64,000 nt of DNA. Source: Nitrosospira sp. NpAV (GTDB lineage: Bacteria > Pseudomonadota > Gammaproteobacteria > Burkholderiales > Nitrosomonadaceae). This document shows positions 9,805 to 19,219 of the stretch, one piece after another. A program made the position numbers and the translations under genes. The notes under the pieces are model-generated. The model ran no database searches. It saw nothing but the letters and a program-made list of their open reading frames with translations, and was not told the DNA's origin. Where the stretch lies: assembly GCF_000832065.1 (NCBI RefSeq), contig NZ_JXQM01000012.1:1-64000 (forward strand), given 5' to 3'. The first letter of the stretch is position 1, and each line of letters opens with the position of its first letter.

Positions 9805-11292
9805 ATGCTTGCAACGCTGACACAAAATGCTTCGCCTATAAGTCAACCCATCAAGGCAACACATATCCTGGTAGTGCTGCCAAAGTTGGAAGGGGTTTCG
9901 GATAAGTATCTGGATAAATTTGACTTTATGGGCAAGAACGCACTGCAATCACTATTATCGCGACGCAGGATGCGGCTTCGAGAAATGGACGATACACCCG
10001 CGGTTGCCAATCTCGACAGCGGAGCTTTATGCGCATGGGTCATGGTGGATTCAGGCAAATCCCTATTCGGGCAACAAACCTCCGTTCGCAAAGGGTTGCA
10101 ATTGCTATTGGAGGAAAATCCGATTGAAATGCATCTTGCGATTTACGGTAACCCGGACGAAAAGCGTGCATTTGCGGAACTGGCGGTATATGCCGCCTGG
10201 ATCAATGGCTGTGTGCTGCCATCGCGGAAAACCAGCAGGAAAAAGCCGGGCAGGAAGCCATTGGCAAGAATCGTGCTGCATGGATATAAAGACGCGGACA
10301 ATTTTGCCTTGACGCAGGCCAAGGCGGAAGGCAACCTGCTCACGCGTGAACTCACGGTGCTGCCACCCAATGAATTGACGCCCGGGCTTTATCGCAGACA
10401 CATCAAGAAGCTTGCGGCGGACGAAGGTTGGAAGTATCAGGAGTTTGATGTCAAGGCGCTGCGCAAGATGGGTGCGGGTGCATTTGTCGCCGTGGCCCAG
10501 GGTAGCGACCCGGAGGATGCCGCCATCGTGCATTTGCAGCGGCGCATCAAGCGTGCGCATAAAACCGTGGCGCTGGTAGGCAAGGGTATCTGCTTCGATA
10601 CCGGGGGCCACAATTTGAAGCCGCCTCGCTACATGCACGGCATGCATGAGGACATGAATGGATCCGCCGTGGCCCTGGGTATTTTGTTGGCCGCAACGCG
10701 CGTCAACCTGCCGGTGAACATCGACTGCTGGCTCGCCATTGCCCAGAACCACATCAGCCCGCGTGCCTACAAGCAGAACGATGTCATAACGGCGCTGGAT
10801 GGTACCACCATCGAGATTATCCATACCGATGCCGAAGGCCGGATGGTGCTGGCGGACACCTTGTCGCTGGCGGGTAGACACAAGCCTGATGTGATGATTG
10901 ATTTCGCGACGCTGACCGGCAGCATGCACGTGGCGCTGGGATCGCGTTATAGCGGCATATTCAGTAACCGGGAAGAGCTGGCGCAGAAGGCGCTTGCGGC
11001 AGGGAAGGCGAGTGGCGAGAGAACCTGGGCGTTTCCAATGGATGCCGATTATGACGCGGAGCTGGAAAGTAAGATCGCTGATATCAAGCAGTGCACCCTG
11101 GAAGGCGAGGCAGACCACATTATTGCCGCACGCTTTCTCAGTCGGTTTGTGGGCGACGTGTCCTGGCTGCATATGGATCTGTCGGCGAGCAGCAACAAGG
11201 ATGGACTCGGAGCGGTGGGCAGCGACGTTACGGGCTTCGGGGTGGCATGGGGAATCGAGATGTTATCGCGGGTAGCGCGGATAAGTGAATAA
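9805..11292 (+). CDS. Leucyl aminopeptidase family M17 metalloprotease
   Basis: The protein has 495 residues, the usual size of PepA-type two-metal aminopeptidases. The metal ligands and catalytic residues are visible in the C-terminal half: GKGICFDTGG (Lys and Asp ligands, about 258-266), the LKP Lys, EDMNGSA (Asp), and TDAEGR at about 341-346 (Asp and Glu ligands plus Arg). The last motif reads HTDAEGR, whereas NTDAEGR is usual, a small departure next to the active site. The N-terminal domain is divergent. It should remove N-terminal residues from peptides in the cytosol. It is divergent from thyA. The TATAAT in the intergenic gap (9765-9770) may belong to its promoter. Confidence 0.9.
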   Translation: MLATLTQNASPISQPIKATHILVVLPKLEGVSDKYLDKFDFMGKNALQSLLSRRRMRLREMDDTPAVANLDSGALCAWVMVDSGKSLFGQQTSVRKGLQLLLEENPIEMHLAIYGNPDEKRAFAELAVYAAWINGCVLPSRKTSRKKPGRKPLARIVLHGYKDADNFALTQAKAEGNLLTRELTVLPPNELTPGLYRRHIKKLAADEGWKYQEFDVKALRKMGAGAFVAVAQGSDPEDAAIVHLQRRIKRAHKTVALVGKGICFDTGGHNLKPPRYMHGMHEDMNGSAVALGILLAATRVNLPVNIDCWLAIAQNHISPRAYKQNDVITALDGTTIEIIHTDAEGRMVLADTLSLAGRHKPDVMIDFATLTGSMHVALGSRYSGIFSNREELAQKALAAGKASGERTWAFPMDADYDAELESKIADIKQCTLEGEADHIIAARFLSRFVGDVSWLHMDLSASSNKDGLGAVGSDVTGFGVAWGIEMLSRVARISE

Positions 11293-11428
11293 AATTCGCG
11301 ACCATGGTTGAATATATAATCCCGGATCCGGCAGTTGACCGCTCATTTGTCAGTCTGGCAATTTGAGGAGTGATAACTGTGCCACCGGTTCTTAAGGTGA
11401 GCCCAATCACCGGATTCAGGATAATAGT

Positions 11429-12430
11429 TCAGACAATCTGCAACACTATTTTGCCAATGGTATGTCCGGTTTCGATCAATCGGTGCGCCTCGGCGGCTTT
11501 TTCCAACGGTAGTGCATGGCTAATGTGGGCTTTGACTAAACCTCGCTCGAGCAGCATGGCGCCATGCTCGAGTATGCGCGTCTGTGCCACACGTGCCCGG
11601 TGAATACCGAAATAAAGCGGAGCGGTCATTTGCACATAGCCCACGGTAAGGTTGCGCAGCCGCGCGGTATTGGTGTGCCTGATGTCGCATGTCGTCGAGA
11701 GCAGTGTCACTACGCGGCCATATAGCCGGGTTGCGGCGAAAGATTTACAGAAAGTTTCTCCGCCCACCGTATCCATGACAAGTCTTACGCCCTGTCCCTC
11801 CGTCCAGTTCAGCGCCGTTTCCACAAAATCCTGTTCGGTATAATTGATTGCCAGTTCCACTCCGAGCGATTGCACAAACTCCGCTTTGCGGGCGGATGAT
11901 ATGGTCGTGGCGACCGGCGCATTCAAGTAGCGGGCAAGCTGAATCGCAATATGACCCACGCCGCCTGCACCCGCGTGAATGAGCGCGGGCCGGCCTTTAC
12001 TCATGCCACCACGGTTTACCAGCGCCTCCCACGCTGTAATCATTGCAAGCGGTATGGCGGCTGCTTCCAGCATGGAGAGACCCTTTGGTTTCAATGCCAG
12101 ATATTCTTGCCTTACCACGGTGTATTCAGCATATGTTCCAGGTGATCCACCCAGCCCATTGTTGAAAAAAAATACTTCATCGCCCGGGTGCACGCGCGTG
12201 ACTGATCCCCCCACCGCTTCCACCACGCCCGCACCATCACAGCCCAGAATTGAAGGCAGTTTGTCGGGATAATACATATTGAGCTTGCGTACCTTGGCAT
12301 CTATCGGGTTCACACCTGCGGCATGAAGTTTTACCAGTACGCTGGATGGATCGGGGAGGGCAGGGATGGGTACATCGGCGGGTGCCAATACATCCGGTCC
12401 ACCCGGGATATTCATCAGTACGGCCTTCAT
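11429..12430 (-). CDS. Zinc-independent medium-chain dehydrogenase/reductase (quinone oxidoreductase type)
   Basis: The protein has 333 residues of the MDR superfamily. Features are a GroES-like N-terminal domain (AGVNPIDAKVRKL, LGCDGAGVVEAVG), the nucleotide-binding motif HAGAGGVGHIAIQLA, and a C-terminal IETGHTIGKIVLQI. The Cys/His clusters of zinc alcohol dehydrogenases are absent, so NADPH:quinone or enone reductase activity is expected. Its ATG overlaps the stop of the upstream 64-codon ORF (ATGA at 12427-12430), indicating coupling. Confidence 0.88.
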   Translation of the reverse strand: MKAVLMNIPGGPDVLAPADVPIPALPDPSSVLVKLHAAGVNPIDAKVRKLNMYYPDKLPSILGCDGAGVVEAVGGSVTRVHPGDEVFFFNNGLGGSPGTYAEYTVVRQEYLALKPKGLSMLEAAAIPLAMITAWEALVNRGGMSKGRPALIHAGAGGVGHIAIQLARYLNAPVATTISSARKAEFVQSLGVELAINYTEQDFVETALNWTEGQGVRLVMDTVGGETFCKSFAATRLYGRVVTLLSTTCDIRHTNTARLRNLTVGYVQMTAPLYFGIHRARVAQTRILEHGAMLLERGLVKAHISHALPLEKAAEAHRLIETGHTIGKIVLQIV

Positions 12431-12621
12431 GGCTTTCCTTTATTCTTGTCCCATATATAACGGACAAACCGTTGCCAGCGGTTGAGGTTGGTCGTCTGCG
12501 CGGATTTTTCCTGTAGTCTTTCTGGTCGGTCGCGGCCCGCGCTCAGTTTCACCTGTTCATGAATCTGGCGCAAGGTCAAACCGCCGGGACCCTTGAGTTG
12601 GTCAGGATCAGGTTTTGTCAT
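12427..12621 (-). CDS. Small basic conserved-looking protein, function unknown
   Basis: The 64-residue product starts at [20 protein letters not shown] and ends [18 protein letters not shown]. The frame is open further upstream (to 12768), but the sequence there overlaps the aroC start region and looks non-coding. The stop overlaps the ATG of the MDR oxidoreductase by four bases. It is rich in Lys and Arg with no transmembrane segment. The family is not recognised. The coupling argues that it is a real gene. Confidence 0.6.
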   Translation of the reverse strand: MTKPDPDQLKGPGGLTLRQIHEQVKLSAGRDRPERLQEKSAQTTNLNRWQRFVRYIWDKNKGKP

Positions 12622-12711
12622 AATCAATTCATCCGGCACCCGACTGGATGGCAAAATAGAGGGAGGGAAGGATATGTTAAACTTGGGAACTTGATTTGGC
12701 GAGAAAATAAA

Positions 12712-13893
12712 ATGTCCGGTAATACCCTTGGCAGGCTTTTTTGCGTTACATCTTTTGGTGAATCTCACGGTCCCGCTATCGGCTGTGTTGTGGATGGTTG
12801 TCCGCCAGGGATGGAGTTATCCACTGAAGACATTCAGCGGGACCTGGACAGGCGCAAGCCCGGTACCTCTCGCCATGTGACGCAGCGGCACGAATCCGAT
12901 ACGGTGGAGATCCTCTCCGGCGTATTCGAGGGCAAGACCACCGGCACGCCCATTGCGCTGCTGATCCGCAACGAGGATCAGCGCAGCAAGGATTATGGCA
13001 AGATTAAGGATAGCTTCCGGCCTGGGCATGCGGACTATGTATACTGGCAGAAATACGGCATACGCGACTACCGGGGCGGCGGACGTTCTTCCGCACGCGA
13101 GACCGCGGTGCGGGTGGCGGCGGCTGCTATCGCCAGAAAGTGGCTGTTCGCAAATTATGGCATAGTAATACGCGGCTTTATGTCGCAGCTGGGACCCGTG
13201 GATATCCCGTTTAAGCAATGGGAGATAGTTGACCAGAATCCATTTTTTGCGGCAGATACGGGCATTATCCCCAGACTTGAGGAATTCATGGATAAGCTGC
13301 GCAAATCCGGGGAGTCCGTGGGGGCAAAAATCAGTGTCGTGGCGGAAGGGGTGCCGGTAGGCTGGGGTGAGCCGGTGTATGATCGGCTGGATGCGGAAAT
13401 TGCTTACGCCATGATGAGCATCAACGCCGTGAAAGGTGTGGAAATCGGCGCGGGATTCGCGTCCGTTGCACAAAAAGGTACCGAACACTCTGATGAAATC
13501 ACCCCCGAAGGATTCTTGAGCAACAACGCGGGGGGCATATTGGGAGGGATTTCCACCGGCCAGGATATTATCGTTAATATCGCCGTCAAGCCCACCTCCA
13601 GCATCCGTCTGGGGCGACGCTCGGTTGATAAGTCCGGCAAGCCCGTCATAGTGGAAACGCACGGCAGACATGATCCCTGCGTGGGGATTCGCGCTACGCC
13701 CATCGCTGAGGCAATGCTGGCGTTGGTGCTCATGGATCATGCCTTGCGCCATCGTGCGCAAAATGCGGATGTCGTTTGCTCCACGCCAAAAATTCCAGGT
13801 AAGGTTGACAAGCAAGAATCCATCTCATCCAGCCTGGCCGCTATCAGGATAGAGACTGGATTAGCCGAAAATCCGGAACCTGATGAAGCATGA
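12712..13893 (+). CDS. aroC: Chorismate synthase
   Basis: The enzyme makes chorismate from EPSP with reduced FMN, the last shared step of aromatic synthesis. Its product feeds the trp genes near 52-55 kb. It has 393 residues. Signatures are [10 protein letters not shown] at the start, [21 protein letters not shown], the [11 protein letters not shown] signature, and a C-terminal [20 protein letters not shown] region. The ATG at 12712 is supported by the family N-terminus; 51 upstream in-frame codons are not. It is divergent from the small ORF and MDR gene. Confidence 0.97.
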   Translation: MSGNTLGRLFCVTSFGESHGPAIGCVVDGCPPGMELSTEDIQRDLDRRKPGTSRHVTQRHESDTVEILSGVFEGKTTGTPIALLIRNEDQRSKDYGKIKDSFRPGHADYVYWQKYGIRDYRGGGRSSARETAVRVAAAAIARKWLFANYGIVIRGFMSQLGPVDIPFKQWEIVDQNPFFAADTGIIPRLEEFMDKLRKSGESVGAKISVVAEGVPVGWGEPVYDRLDAEIAYAMMSINAVKGVEIGAGFASVAQKGTEHSDEITPEGFLSNNAGGILGGISTGQDIIVNIAVKPTSSIRLGRRSVDKSGKPVIVETHGRHDPCVGIRATPIAEAMLALVLMDHALRHRAQNADVVCSTPKIPGKVDKQESISSSLAAIRIETGLAENPEPDEA

Positions 13894-14087
13894 ATATCAG
13901 GAAAACCACCCGCGGCGAATGCAGTTAGAAAATGGTTTGGTCCATAGTGGAAAATAATGATCTTGATATTCCAATGGTGTACTTAAGTCCAATTGTCCAT
14001 ATCTCCAGGATCCGTAAGATACAGATAGTAATTTCCCCATCGTATTTACTAAGGGGAGACCAAAAATCATTCGGAGAGCATGGGAAG

Positions 14088-14276
14088 ATGGAACTCACAA
14101 GGATTTTTGCATTGTCTGTAATGATATTGATTGCTTCTTATGCAAATACTTACCTGGGAAAATCTGCCGAGAAGGAATTTCCCTGTGAGTCTGTGGAACA
14201 GGCGCCACAAATAAGTCCTGATAAACGATCGGAACGAATAGATCTGATCTATTCTTCTAGATCCCTTGCCTCTTAA
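14088..14276 (+). CDS. Possible small secreted peptide, unknown function
   Basis: The 62-codon ORF begins MELTRIFALSVMILIASYANTY, which resembles a signal peptide or a single membrane helix, followed by a polar tail with one Cys. A GGGAAG ribosome-like sequence precedes the ATG. The frame stays open upstream to 13932, but that part lacks coding character. No homologue is recognised. It may be spurious. Confidence 0.3.
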   Translation: MELTRIFALSVMILIASYANTYLGKSAEKEFPCESVEQAPQISPDKRSERIDLIYSSRSLAS

Positions 14277-14359
14277 CCTTGCAGGCTCGCCGAGAAGCTA
14301 TTAATGTAAGGCGAAATCGGCACCGTCCGAATTATTCCACAATAATATATTCGCCCGCC

Positions 14360-17281
14360 TCACCCCTGCAGGAAATCTTTGAATAGCGACTCATGCGTCG
14401 GCGCTGGCGTTCCTATCCAATAACCTTGCGCATAGTCCACCTGCATTTTTTCAAGCAACGAGAATGTCGCGGCATTCTCTACAAACTCAGCCGTTGTTTG
14501 CTTTCCAAATCCTCTGGCCACATCGCATAAAGCCTTTACCAGGATTTGATCGTCAGGGTTATCGGCCAAGTTTCGTATGAACGACCCATCTATCTTTACC
14601 ACGTCAATCGGGAGTTGGCGTATGTAATAAAAGGAAGAGAATCCAACGCCGAAATCATCCAGTGTAAAACTGCAGCCAAGAGTCTTGATTGTTTCCATGA
14701 GTTTTCGCGCCGCCGGCAGATCTTCCAGGGCTGCCGTTTCAGTTATTTCAAACATGAAGGTTGATGGGTCCGCGCCATAGTGAGCGAAGGTCTCGGTCAA
14801 GATCGGCAGCAACTCGGGATCGTGAAACGCGTGAGCGGACAAATTTATCGAGAATCGGACTTTGTGTCCGCGTTGTTGGATTTCAGCCGATAGGGCAATA
14901 GATTTCCGCAGAACCATATGATCAATGGCATGAATAAGACCCGTTTGTTCCGCCGCGGGTATAAAAAGATGAGGGGCAAGTATTGTTCCGTCATTATCGA
15001 GCATGCGCAACAGCACTTCATAATGGTCGATGACTTTGTTTGGAATATGCATGATAGGCTGAAAGTAGAAGAAGAATCTGTCATGCAAGAAGGAGTATTC
15101 AATTTTCTCTTTCCAATATACAAGCGTATGCATGCGCTCGCGGGTTTTCTCCTCGTTGGAGAACAAGTGCCAGCCACCCCGCCCCGCCTCTTTTGCCTGA
15201 TACATGGCAAGGTCTGCTGCCGCTAGCAGGTCATGAACATTGTTCCCATGCTCTGGAAAGAGGGCAATACCGATGCTGGCTGAAGCTTTATGAGTTCGAC
15301 CGTTCACCGTCAGTTTGCCCTGACTCATGGCTGCCAGGATATTTTTTGCGACTTCTATTGCTCCTTCGGGTGTGGTTTGCGGCAATATCACCGCAAATTC
15401 ATCCCCGCCCAGCCGTCCGAGTATATCGACGCTGCGGATACCGCTAAGCAACATGCGCGCGACCATTTTCAATAAAGCATCGCCCGCTTGATGTCCGCTG
15501 GTGTCGTTGATGTACTTGAACTGATCCAGGTCGAAAAAGAGCAGCGCGCCCGAATAGTTATAACGGGCAGCCAAATTAAGCATTTGTTCCAGTTCTTCTT
15601 GAAAGCGGCGCCGGTTGAATAAATCCGTAAGCGGGTCATGATCGGCCAGCCAGGCCAGCCGGCCTTCCGCACGCTTATGTTCCGTCATATCCAGCCCTAC
15701 CGATAATATCGCCGGATCTTCCGCGGCGTGCCGTGTCAGACGGGAGTGCAGCCAGAGTATGTGGCGTACCGAGTCATCTTTACACAAAATATTGGCTTCG
15801 TGGCGCAGCTGGTCTCTTTGTTCAGATCGCACTTCCTCAAGATGGATAGGCAAGTCCTGCAGATCATTTTCAAGAGCAAGGAGTTCGATGAAAGGCTTGC
15901 CTCGCAATTCCTGTTCCGTATATTGAATAAGCATTTCGCCGTGGGCATTAAGCGTCATGATTCTACCGTTGGCATTTTGTGTCAATACAATCACCTGTGC
16001 GATATCAAGCAGGTTTGTAATGAAATCTCTTTCCTTGCTCAACTCGTCCATTTTCCCCGCCAGTATCCGCGTCCGGTCCGCGACCTGATCTTCCAGTTTT
16101 TCGAGCTGATAGGACAGGGCGACCGCTGTTTCATCAAGCATGTCAATTTCATCTGTTAGCCACTGTTTCTGGCCTGCGGAATGAAGTGACGAGCGAAAAT
16201 TTTCAAAGTTGCTGTGAGCCAGGAGCGGTAAAGCAAAAACAATGTGTTTGAATCGCGACAGCGGTCTTGTAAGGATTGCAAATAACAATATTACGGATAG
16301 CAGAAGTCCCACTAAACCTGTTATCACGTTTCGCCATGTCAAACTATTAATGACATCGATGGTCGAAGTGATATCGGTGATAACGATCAACCGTGCTTTA
16401 TCAGTTGGATTTTCCCTTCCCAGGGGAAGCAGTTTTATTTGCTGATAACGGTTGCCCAAGGAGATCTGTACACCGTTTTCAAGACTATTCAAGTCCGGGT
16501 ATTGTTCCGCGGCCCTATTGAGAATTGCGAGACTTTTTTCTTTGCTGGTAAGCGCCGCAATCCGGACATTCCAGTTTGAAATTCTCATGCCACGACTTTT
16601 AGGTGCGTTGTCACGTTCCTTGATAAACAAGCCAATATCGGCACCGGATATATTTTTGAACCCCAGGACGGCGTCAACCAGAGAAATTCCGACGACCACG
16701 ACGCCAACACTGATTCCCTCGACCAGCAAGGGGGCCACAACAAACTGCATGCAACTTTCTACACAACTGAGAGGGCTGATGGGTTGTTCCTGCGCATTCA
16801 CTTCCCGGACCCAATTCAGCATTGCATCGCTTCCGTGCATGGCGGATTCAGGGCTGCCCCAGGTTGCCAGCAATTGATTCGACTTACTGTAGAAATGTAC
16901 CAGTTCAATGCCTTTGTTGAGTTGAAGGGGTGTCCAGTAAAGATCAAATGTTTTTTCAATACTTTCATGGTTGCCCATGAACAGAGCGGTACTCATTCCC
17001 TCCAGAAATGGGATCATTTCGGCCAATTGGTGCAAGTCCTGCGAAATTTCCTTGATCAAGCCTTCAACTTCGCTGGCATAACGCTCGTGCTGTACATCCC
17101 TTTCGCGTTCAAAGTTGTCTATCAGGCGTAAGTAGGTGATTGCACTGAACAAAGCTACGATAGCAAACAGTATCAGGCTGCTCAGCAACAAGACTTTCCA
17201 CTTCAGGCCAAAAAATTTGTGTGGCCTGAATGTTGCGGCACTGTCACGTCGTACCGCGCCTTTGTGGGGATCCCGTTGCAT
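14360..17281 (-). CDS. Membrane sensor GGDEF-EAL protein (c-di-GMP synthesis/hydrolysis)
   Basis: The protein has 973 residues. Domains in order are: a transmembrane helix (28-50); a large periplasmic sensor (about 51-315, Cache-like, family unsure); a second helix (about 318-338); a helical linker; a PAS-like domain (about 420-540); GGDEF (about 550-705); and EAL (about 725-970). The GGDEF motif (625-629) is intact, with an upstream RxxD inhibition site (616-619). The EAL motif reads EVL (755-757). Other phosphodiesterase residues are present: N813, E845, D875/D876, K896, E932/E935, Q952. Both activities are therefore possible. It is 14 nt downstream of the porin gene, so its periplasmic sensor may read the ligand handled by those neighbours. 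Confidence 0.93.
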   Translation of the reverse strand: MQRDPHKGAVRRDSAATFRPHKFFGLKWKVLLLSSLILFAIVALFSAITYLRLIDNFERERDVQHERYASEVEGLIKEISQDLHQLAEMIPFLEGMSTALFMGNHESIEKTFDLYWTPLQLNKGIELVHFYSKSNQLLATWGSPESAMHGSDAMLNWVREVNAQEQPISPLSCVESCMQFVVAPLLVEGISVGVVVVGISLVDAVLGFKNISGADIGLFIKERDNAPKSRGMRISNWNVRIAALTSKEKSLAILNRAAEQYPDLNSLENGVQISLGNRYQQIKLLPLGRENPTDKARLIVITDITSTIDVINSLTWRNVITGLVGLLLSVILLFAILTRPLSRFKHIVFALPLLAHSNFENFRSSLHSAGQKQWLTDEIDMLDETAVALSYQLEKLEDQVADRTRILAGKMDELSKERDFITNLLDIAQVIVLTQNANGRIMTLNAHGEMLIQYTEQELRGKPFIELLALENDLQDLPIHLEEVRSEQRDQLRHEANILCKDDSVRHILWLHSRLTRHAAEDPAILSVGLDMTEHKRAEGRLAWLADHDPLTDLFNRRRFQEELEQMLNLAARYNYSGALLFFDLDQFKYINDTSGHQAGDALLKMVARMLLSGIRSVDILGRLGGDEFAVILPQTTPEGAIEVAKNILAAMSQGKLTVNGRTHKASASIGIALFPEHGNNVHDLLAAADLAMYQAKEAGRGGWHLFSNEEKTRERMHTLVYWKEKIEYSFLHDRFFFYFQPIMHIPNKVIDHYEVLLRMLDNDGTILAPHLFIPAAEQTGLIHAIDHMVLRKSIALSAEIQQRGHKVRFSINLSAHAFHDPELLPILTETFAHYGADPSTFMFEITETAALEDLPAARKLMETIKTLGCSFTLDDFGVGFSSFYYIRQLPIDVVKIDGSFIRNLADNPDDQILVKALCDVARGFGKQTTAEFVENAATFSLLEKMQVDYAQGYWIGTPAPTHESLFKDFLQG

Positions 17282-17295
17282 GGATATGATTGTCC

Positions 17296-18558
17296 CTAGA
17301 ACCGATAGGAACCCAGGATTGAGAACAGATTCCAGCGCTGAGACAAGTCACCAGTATTTGGATTATCCAGCGTCGAGAGCCAGGCAGTGCCATTTACATG
17401 GTGATATTCCGCGCGCAGCATGAACTCGGGTGTGATATTCCAGCGCAATCCGACAGTGATATCCTTGGCAAAGCGGGTGTGAGCGAGCCCTGCTCTGCTG
17501 GGCCGTTCAGCCGCCCATTTCTTTCCATGGGGATCATCTTTGTCTGTGACTTGAGCATCGTAACGGACAATGCCTTCCCACTCGGGAGTAAAACGATAGA
17601 CACCTTGAAAGTAGTAGCTCTCACCGTAGAAATCCATGTTGGGCGTGGCGCCGAAATTATTGTATTCAAGGCGGCGGAGCGCATATTCCGAAGTGAGGCT
17701 CCAGCGTTCGGCGTTGTATTGCGCGGAAAAAATCAAGGGGGTAAAGCGAACCGAGCCCGCCTGAAGGATATCCCCTGCACCAGGGACATAACTGATGTTG
17801 AGCTGGGATGCGCTGACGGCAAAGCGGATACGCCCACCATCAAGGTCATAATTAACGCGGCCAGTATACGAGATTTCTGGCGCCAAATGACCCGGAAATT
17901 GTCCCCCCAGCACCGCTGCTTCGGCTTCGGCACCTAGCACCAATGGACGTACCACACCAGCCTGAAAAGAGACGTCTCCTAAATCCGAACGGTGTTCTCC
18001 GTACAGGTGCACGCCGTCGGCGGCGAGCGCAAGCTTACGGGTACGGTCGAAGTAGATGGACTGAGGTAATAGAATGCTCGGCCGCGTGAAGGGAACATCA
18101 CGCGTGTCATTGTAGAAGCCAAGGGGCGTTTTCATTCTGCCCAGCCGTATTCCCAATTGGCTGCTTTCTCCGGAGAAATACGTGTAATCCATAAATCCAA
18201 AATCGAGGCGGACATTGCCGGGACTGCCTTCGCCTGCAGTGCGCGACAACATTTGCGCTGAAAATTGCAGCCTGGTCAGCGGCCGCATCGAAGCGTTCAA
18301 TCCCAGCTCCCTGAAGTCGAAGCTGCCGCTATCGGAGCTACTCTTGCCGAAAAAGTTATTGTTACCCGAACTCATCAGCCAAGATTGGCTTGCAAAACCA
18401 TGAATCTGCAGGTTATGAGGCAACGGTGGCAGCTTTGGCAGTGTAGGCAATTTTGGCAGCATCGGCAGTGTTGGCAGTTTGTCAGCTTGTGCAGATAAAC
18501 TCCATAGGAGTGCCGACAGGGCAATCACAATGATGGCCCCTGGAGAATGCTTGCGCAT
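17296..18558 (-). CDS. Outer-membrane beta-barrel porin with a Leu-Pro-rich N-terminal segment
   Basis: The protein has 420 residues, starting at MRKHSPGAIIVIAL (a signal peptide ending near AQA). A repetitive LPxLPxLP stretch of about 20 residues follows. Next come alternating amphipathic strands with aromatic girdle residues and a terminal ...SYRF, the usual C-terminal Phe of outer-membrane proteins. An RLGRMKTPLGFYNDTRDVPFTRP segment resembles carbohydrate or phosphate-selective porin-type barrels. The start at 18558 lies only 4 nt after the stop of the upstream PBP-like gene. Substrate is unknown. Expected location is the outer membrane. Confidence 0.82.
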   Translation of the reverse strand: MRKHSPGAIIVIALSALLWSLSAQADKLPTLPMLPKLPTLPKLPPLPHNLQIHGFASQSWLMSSGNNNFFGKSSSDSGSFDFRELGLNASMRPLTRLQFSAQMLSRTAGEGSPGNVRLDFGFMDYTYFSGESSQLGIRLGRMKTPLGFYNDTRDVPFTRPSILLPQSIYFDRTRKLALAADGVHLYGEHRSDLGDVSFQAGVVRPLVLGAEAEAAVLGGQFPGHLAPEISYTGRVNYDLDGGRIRFAVSASQLNISYVPGAGDILQAGSVRFTPLIFSAQYNAERWSLTSEYALRRLEYNNFGATPNMDFYGESYYFQGVYRFTPEWEGIVRYDAQVTDKDDPHGKKWAAERPSRAGLAHTRFAKDITVGLRWNITPEFMLRAEYHHVNGTAWLSTLDNPNTGDLSQRWNLFSILGSYRF

Positions 18559-18562
18559 GCAA

Positions 18563-19012
18563 CTATTTGATCTCGAGGACATTGACTCTGCCATCCGTCT
18601 TGGATTTGGTTAAATAGCCGATTGCTCCAGGCGTGTTGGCAACCCTAGCAAGCATTTCCTCTGGGGACATAACTGTATCAGGCGCCTGGCCCGTGCCGGA
18701 AAATACCAGCCGATCCCATGTGGAGCGCAATTGATAGGGAAAGACATTCAGCTTTTCTTTAGAAAAGGCGACGTGCAGCGGCGCGTCATCAGGCATCACA
18801 AACACTCTGATTGCTGTGCCGTCCGGCCAGGTATGGAGACGCATCCCGAAGATGGCGCGAAGAGAACTCTTGGGTAGCGTTTTCTCATTCACGCTCGGAT
18901 TAGTCACAATTTCATAGGGTTCTATAGCCCAAGCCATGCTTATGGGATAGTTGATGCCAAGGAGCAGGCATAACAGTAAAATGAAGCCGCCGGTATTTTT
19001 TTTAGTTATCAC
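18563..19012 (-). CDS. Periplasmic substrate-binding-like protein (PstS/PBP-like small domain)
   Basis: The protein has 149 residues. A signal peptide (hydrophobic 10-28, cleavage near AWA) is followed by a domain resembling the single-lobe phosphate-binding-like proteins (VTNPSVNEKTLPKSSLRAIF, WPDGTAIRVFV, and a closing GAIGYL). It lacks a full two-lobe length. It is the first gene of a tight cluster with the porin (4-nt gap) and the GGDEF-EAL sensor. Together they suggest periplasmic capture, outer-membrane entry and c-di-GMP signalling for one ligand, perhaps an oxyanion. This linkage is an inference from order and spacing. Confidence 0.75.
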   Translation of the reverse strand: MITKKNTGGFILLLCLLLGINYPISMAWAIEPYEIVTNPSVNEKTLPKSSLRAIFGMRLHTWPDGTAIRVFVMPDDAPLHVAFSKEKLNVFPYQLRSTWDRLVFSGTGQAPDTVMSPEEMLARVANTPGAIGYLTKSKTDGRVNVLEIK

Positions 19013-19219
19013 GAGTTATATCATTTATCTGTTCGTGTCATCCGCTGAGGCCCAGCCAGAATCAAGATCACCAAAGTAGAAATAGGCAGCAAAAGTGGAA
19101 TGTGCCTGATTCTGAGCGCATCCGCATTTTCAAGCTGTCGCCTCTTTGTCGTTCAGTCGTTACCAACAATGTTGATGTCATATATCAGGAATAAAGCTGT
19201 AGCAATCTTTTAAGGTCTG

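Noticed and set aside
10105..11172. 355-codon open frame antisense to the M17 aminopeptidase
   Set aside because: Shadow of the sense gene; the sense frame has all catalytic motifs.
12817..13815. 332-codon antisense frame within aroC
   Set aside because: Shadow; aroC motifs are complete on the plus strand.
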